Shown: piece after piece, positions 8,665-12,463 of the stretch | How positions within the stretch are numbered: the stretch's first letter is position 1 | Layout of the letters: the number at the start of each line of letters is the position of its first letter | Origin: Inquilinus sp. | GTDB lineage: Bacteria > Pseudomonadota > Alphaproteobacteria > DSM-16000 > Inquilinaceae | DNA: 12,463 nt | Assembly: GCA_013003675.1 (NCBI GenBank) | Contig: JABDIP010000161.1 | Span: 1 to 12,463, forward strand | Reading direction: 5' to 3' | Program-made: the position numbers and the translations under genes | The notes under the pieces: model-generated | Databases searched by the model: none | What the model was told of the DNA's origin: nothing | The model's input: only the letters and a program-made list of their open reading frames with translations

Positions 8665-11600
8665 ATGATCCGCCGCGGCACCCGCTACATCCTGGAAGGG
8701 CTTGGCTTCGTCGTCGCCGGGCTGGCGGTGCTGACGGCGTTGCTCGCCTGGCGGCTGTCGAGCGGGCCGATCGAGGCCGACTTCCTGACCCCCTATCTCG
8801 AGTCCGGGATGGCCGAGGGACGCCTCCGCCTCGACCTCGGCAGCACCTTGGTGCGCTGGGACGGCTTCGCCGAGCCGCTGACTTTCGTGGCGGTGGACAT
8901 GCGCCTGACCGACGAGACCGGGTCGACGGTTGCCGCGGTGCCCGAGGCCGAGCTGGCGCTCAGCGTGCCGGCGCTGTTGACCGGCCGCGTGCTTCCCGAG
9001 CGCATCGTACTGGTCGGCCCGCGCCTTCAGGTGACCCGAACCGAGAGCGGCGAGTTCGTCTTCGGTCTCGGCGCCGCGGGCGACGCGCCGGATGCGGACC
9101 AACAGCCGCGGGTGGATGTTGTCGAGCCGCTGCTGGCGGCTCTGACTGCGCCACCCGGCAGCCGCGACGTGCCGATGGCCGCGATCGAGCGGTTGGAGGT
9201 GACGAACGCCGAGATTACCGTGGACGATCGCCTGCTGGGCGTCGCCTGGACGGCGCCGCGGGCGGAGGTGGCGCTCCGCCGGTCCGAAGGGGCGGTCCGT
9301 GGCTCGGTAATGCTCGATGCCGATATCCGTGGCCGGCTGGCGGCGGTGACCGCCGAATTCGACCACGCGCTAGAGGAAGACGAGACCTCGCTTCGCGTCA
9401 CCATCGCGAATTTCGTCCCGGCGGAACTCGCCGCCCTGGACCCGTTGCTGAAACCGCTCGAAATCGTCGCAACGCCGGTCTTCGGTACCGCGACCGCCCG
9501 TTTCGGGCCGGGGCTGGCGTTCGAGCACGTGGCCTTCGTTTTGCAGAGCGGAGCGGGACAACTCCGGGTCGACCAGTTCTACCCGGCGCCCTTGCCGGTG
9601 GCCGGCCTGGCCCTTTCGGGCATCATCGACGCCACCAGCAACCGCATGGTCATCGACCGTTTTCTCGTCGATCTCGGAGGCCCTAAGCTGCGTGGCTCGA
9701 CGACCTTGGCTACGTCGGCTGGCGGGCTGCGGGTCGAGGCCGAAGCGGAGTTGGAAAACCTACCGACCGATCTCATCGCCAGCTATTGGCCGCAAGACCT
9801 GGCGCCGCCGGCACGGGGCTGGGTGACCCGGAACCTATCGCTGGGCATCGTCCGGAAAGCCTCCGTTCGACTTTCGGCGCGATTGCCGATCGGCGACGAC
9901 GGCCCGGCCCGGCTCGACGCGATCGGCGGCGCTATCGCCTTCGACGGTCTCAAGGTCAATTATCTGGACGGGTTGCCTCCGGTCTCCGAAGTCGTGGGCG
10001 GGGCGGTATTCGACGCCGATTCATTCACCCTGGCGCTCGAGAGCGGGCGGTTGCTGGACCTCGCGATGACCGAGGCCGACATCGTCATCACCGGTTTCGG
10101 CGATCAGGTACAAGACATCGACATCGAACTGGTCGTTGCCGGTCCGTTGACCACCGCGCTCGAGGTGGCCGATAGCCCGCGGCTGGGTTATGTCAGCAAA
10201 CTGGGCCTCGACCCGGATTCCGTCACCGGCGACTTCGCCGGACGCCTCCGCTTTGCCTTTCCGCTGCTCGGCAGGCGGACGACTTTCGATCAGGTCGGCA
10301 TCGGCGTCGGCGCCAATCTGGACAATGTCACGATCCGCGAGGCCAGGATCGGCGAGGTGACCGGCATCACCGGTTCCCTGGACCTCGACGGGCGGGGAAT
10401 GGAGGTGGAGGGCGAAGGCCTGTTGCGCGCGGCTCCGGTCGCCTTTCGCTGGACCGAGAACTTCGGCGCCGGCCGCGAATTCCGGACGCGGCTCGTTGCG
10501 TCGGGCCGCCTCGAGCGGGCCGACCTCGTGTCGCTGGGGATCGATTTCTACCGGAATTGGGAGGGCGCGGTCGGTGTCGATTTGCGCTACGTCGACGTCG
10601 ACCGAAAACTGGCGACCATGGCGGCGGAACTCGATCTGGTCGATGCGACGATACGACTGGATGAAATCGGCTGGACCAAGCCGTTCGGCGAGGCGGCCTC
10701 CGCGGCGGTCGAGTTGCGTCTGAACGAGGCGCGGCTTTCGGATATCCCAACCTTCACGGTCGATGGCGGCGGGCTGCAACTGGTCGGCAGCGCCGCCTTC
10801 GACCCCGAGACGGCGGCGCTGCGCGAGGTTCGGCTGTCAGAATTCCGGCATGGCGAGACCGACATCGTCGCCGCCCTGATGCGCACCGCGGACGGCGGCT
10901 ACGCGGTCTCCGCCCGGGGGACACGCCTGGATGCAAGGCCACTCCTCGACCGCGCGACAGCGGCAATGGCGGAGGCTGAGGCGGCGGGGGAACTGCCCGA
11001 AGAAACGGCGGAAGAGCCCGTGCCGGGCGAGCTTACGCCGCTGCAGGTGACCGTCGCTTTCGACGAGGTGATCGCCGCCGATGCCGGTACGCTTTCGGAG
11101 GTGTCGGGATTGGCGGTTCGCGATCCGCGGGGCTGGAACGAGTTCGATATTGCCGCCCGTACCGACACCGGCCACGCGCTGCGCGGACGGTACGAACCGG
11201 TGTCGGACGGCGACCACCAGTTCACCCTGAACGCCGATGACGCCGGCGCCGCGCTGCGGGCGCTCGGGATCACCGGCAATATCCAGGGCGGCCAGTTACG
11301 GGTCACCGGGATCCGCGAGCAGCGCAGCGGTCCGTTGGCCGGCAGCATCGAGATGCGCGAATACCGTGCCGTCGCCATGCCGGCGCTGGGCCGGCTGCTG
11401 GCGGCGCTGTCGCTGGGCGGGCTGGAGAACGTGCTGTCGACGGAAGGGCTGTCATTCAACCGGCTGAACAGTGGCTACACCTTCGCCGACGACGTGCTGT
11501 CGCTGCACGATGCCCGCACCTCGGGTGGCGCGCTGGGGCTGACGCTCAACGGCGAATTCGACTTCGGCAACGACCGGATGCGGGCGGAGGGGTCGATTGT

Positions 11601-11853
11601 GCCGATCTATGGCGTCAACCAGCTGATCGGCGCGATCCCGATCCTGGGCACGTTGTTGACCGGCGGCACCGGCCAGGGCGTGTTCGCCTTCGCCTATTCC
11701 GCCGAGGGCCCGCTGCGGGAGCCGGTGGTGACGGTCAACCCCTTGTCGGTTCTGGCGCCGGGCCTGCTACGCAACATTTTCTTCCTCGACGACCGACTCG
11801 GCCGCGGCGAGCTGGAGGAGGACGTTCGTCCACCGGTAAGGCAGGACGAATAG
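8665..11853 (+). CDS. AsmA/YhdP-like (DUF3971-type) inner-membrane-anchored envelope protein
   Basis: The 1062-residue product has a short basic N-terminus (MIRRGTR), one transmembrane segment at about residues 10-31 (GLGFVVAGLAVLTALLAW), then a long repetitive beta-rich periplasmic body. Such folds form a hydrophobic groove in AsmA-superfamily proteins (YhdP, TamB, AsmA), which are implicated in phospholipid transfer between inner and outer membranes. Early landmarks include VPALLTGRVLPERIVLVGPR. An acidic, proline-containing linker lies near 769-789 (EAEAAGELPEETAEEPVPG). The AsmA-like C-terminal region, about 890-1045, includes GSIEMREYRAVAMPALGRLL, LGLTLNGEFDFGNDRMRAEG and VPIYGVNQLIGAIPILG. 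The length is close to YhdP-type proteins and much larger than AsmA itself. The ATG at 8665 has only a distant GGAG (12 bases upstream), so initiation may be modest; the membrane segment directly after it supports the start. The exact subfamily cannot be settled by eye. Confidence 0.86.
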   Translation: MIRRGTRYILEGLGFVVAGLAVLTALLAWRLSSGPIEADFLTPYLESGMAEGRLRLDLGSTLVRWDGFAEPLTFVAVDMRLTDETGSTVAAVPEAELALSVPALLTGRVLPERIVLVGPRLQVTRTESGEFVFGLGAAGDAPDADQQPRVDVVEPLLAALTAPPGSRDVPMAAIERLEVTNAEITVDDRLLGVAWTAPRAEVALRRSEGAVRGSVMLDADIRGRLAAVTAEFDHALEEDETSLRVTIANFVPAELAALDPLLKPLEIVATPVFGTATARFGPGLAFEHVAFVLQSGAGQLRVDQFYPAPLPVAGLALSGIIDATSNRMVIDRFLVDLGGPKLRGSTTLATSAGGLRVEAEAELENLPTDLIASYWPQDLAPPARGWVTRNLSLGIVRKASVRLSARLPIGDDGPARLDAIGGAIAFDGLKVNYLDGLPPVSEVVGGAVFDADSFTLALESGRLLDLAMTEADIVITGFGDQVQDIDIELVVAGPLTTALEVADSPRLGYVSKLGLDPDSVTGDFAGRLRFAFPLLGRRTTFDQVGIGVGANLDNVTIREARIGEVTGITGSLDLDGRGMEVEGEGLLRAAPVAFRWTENFGAGREFRTRLVASGRLERADLVSLGIDFYRNWEGAVGVDLRYVDVDRKLATMAAELDLVDATIRLDEIGWTKPFGEAASAAVELRLNEARLSDIPTFTVDGGGLQLVGSAAFDPETAALREVRLSEFRHGETDIVAALMRTADGGYAVSARGTRLDARPLLDRATAAMAEAEAAGELPEETAEEPVPGELTPLQVTVAFDEVIAADAGTLSEVSGLAVRDPRGWNEFDIAARTDTGHALRGRYEPVSDGDHQFTLNADDAGAALRALGITGNIQGGQLRVTGIREQRSGPLAGSIEMREYRAVAMPALGRLLAALSLGGLENVLSTEGLSFNRLNSGYTFADDVLSLHDARTSGGALGLTLNGEFDFGNDRMRAEGSIVPIYGVNQLIGAIPILGTLLTGGTGQGVFAFAYSAEGPLREPVVTVNPLSVLAPGLLRNIFFLDDRLGRGELEEDVRPPVRQDE

Positions 11854-11856
11854 GCA

Positions 11857-11878
11857 GGCCTCCGACAGGCCCTTTTTT
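11857..11878 (+). terminator. Intrinsic terminator of the AsmA-like gene
   Basis: Four bases after the stop codon, GGCCT (11857-11861) and AGGCC (11867-11871) form a five-base-pair GC-rich stem with the loop CCGAC. One C and six T residues (11873-11878) follow. The stem is short, but stem, tight loop and T-run are in the right order. It lies between the convergent AsmA-like and tyrS genes. It has no matching T-run on the minus strand, so it probably does not serve tyrS. Confidence 0.65.
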
Positions 11879-11908
11879 GCAGGGTCGGATGGGGGCATCG
11901 ATCTTGAT

Positions 11909-12463
11909 CTAGACAGCGCGCACCAAGGCGTGGCGCTTCTTGCCGGCCGACAGTTTCAGCACGCCGTCGTCGCCGATGTCGCCAAGGCCGATCGGTTGTT
12001 CCTCGACATCGATACGGCGATCGTTCAGCCGAGCGCCGCCACCCTTGATCAGCCGACGTGCCGCGCCATTCGATTCGGCCAGGCCGGCGATCGGGAACAA
12101 GCGATAGGCGGGGATGCCGCCCTCGAGCTGGTTTCGCGGCAGGTCGATGGTCGGCAGTCCGGCGGCGGATTCGCCCTGTTCGAAGGTCTGCCGGGCGGTC
12201 TCGGCCGACTCCATCGCCGCTTGGTTGCCGTGGCAGAGTCTGGTCGCCTCGGTCGCCAGCAGTTTCTTCGCCTCATTGATCTCCGCCCCGCCCAGCGACT
12301 CCAGCCGGGCGATCTCGTCGAGTGGCAAATCGGTGAACAGGCGCAGGAATCGTCCGACATCGGCGTCCTCGGTGTTGCGCCAGAACTGCCAGTAATCGTA
12401 CGGACTCAGCCGATGCGGCCTGAGCCAGACGGCGCCGCCGACCGATTTGCCCATCTTCTCGCC
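11909..12463 (-). CDS. tyrS: Tyrosyl-tRNA synthetase, C-terminal portion
   Basis: The window holds the last 184 residues of TyrRS, which charges tRNA-Tyr with tyrosine in the cytoplasm; the Rossmann-fold catalytic half, including the HIGH motif, lies beyond the right edge. The fragment opens on the KMSKS loop, here KMGKS (residues 3-7), followed by GGAVWL, SPYDYWQFWRNTEDADV and RFLRLFTDLPLDEI, all typical of bacterial class I TyrRS. After the helical linker GAEINEAKKLLATEATRLCHG, an S4-type RNA-binding domain (about 118-178) includes GLAESNGAARRLIKGGGARL and ends in KLSAGKKRHALVRAV. KMGKS in place of KMSKS is common in TyrRS (E. coli has KFGKT) and does not suggest loss of function. It converges on the AsmA-like gene with a 55-base gap. 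Confidence 0.96.
   Translation of the reverse strand, partial: GEKMGKSVGGAVWLRPHRLSPYDYWQFWRNTEDADVGRFLRLFTDLPLDEIARLESLGGAEINEAKKLLATEATRLCHGNQAAMESAETARQTFEQGESAAGLPTIDLPRNQLEGGIPAYRLFPIAGLAESNGAARRLIKGGGARLNDRRIDVEEQPIGLGDIGDDGVLKLSAGKKRHALVRAV

Noticed and set aside
6989..8668. A 559-codon open frame on the plus strand opposite glnE
   Set aside because: Its translation is low-complexity and rich in Arg, Gly, Gln and Ala, with no recognisable domain, and it lies wholly antisense to the well-supported glnE. Long antisense frames are expected in GC-rich DNA.
8545..9366. A 273-codon minus-strand frame opposite the start of the AsmA-like gene
   Set aside because: The AsmA-like frame has an N-terminal membrane segment and continuous family-like sequence; the antisense product is His/Arg/Gln-rich without domains.
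12442..12457. KMGKS instead of KMSKS in tyrosyl-tRNA synthetase
   Set aside because: TyrRS enzymes commonly vary at this position (E. coli has KFGKT), so it is not evidence of a defective or unusual enzyme.

Overview
The window is high-GC chromosomal DNA from what looks like an alphaproteobacterium, probably a Rhodospirillales-like lineage. This inference rests on the GC-rich codon usage, an ScfR/RamB-type regulator divergent from isocitrate lyase, and a glnE, bcp, AsmA-like and tyrS housekeeping neighbourhood. There are seven protein genes, two of them cut by the window ends. I see no rRNA, tRNA, CRISPR array, IS element or integration scar. It reads as ordinary core genome, and I found no convincing new multi-gene system.

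Layout. Positions 1-1213 (minus) hold isocitrate lyase (aceA), missing roughly the last 30 residues. The 194-base AT-richer gap 1214-1407 is a divergent regulatory region with several short palindromes, including a RamB/PccR-like operator candidate. Positions 1408-2850 (plus) encode an XRE-HTH/ScfR short-chain-acyl regulator, the obvious candidate controller of aceA. It converges, with only 10 bases between stop codons, on a minus-strand block: glnE (about 8554 to 5585), bcp peroxiredoxin (5485 to 5021), then an exported DUF4139 protein with a C-terminal coiled coil (4915 to 2861). Divergent from glnE, 8665-11853 (plus) encodes a 1062-residue inner-membrane-anchored AsmA/YhdP-like protein. It ends in a hairpin plus T-run terminator. 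The C-terminal 184 residues of tyrosyl-tRNA synthetase (tyrS) come in from the right on the minus strand.

How the genes work together. aceA and the ScfR regulator form a plausible acetate/fatty-acid (glyoxylate shunt) control module. GlnE sets glutamine synthetase activity according to nitrogen status. Bcp removes peroxides. The AsmA-like and DUF4139 proteins belong to the cell envelope. I see no functional link between the carbon module and the rest beyond adjacency. The most useful follow-ups are the aceA/scfR operator region, the unusual domain order of the DUF4139 protein, and the non-ATG start of glnE.
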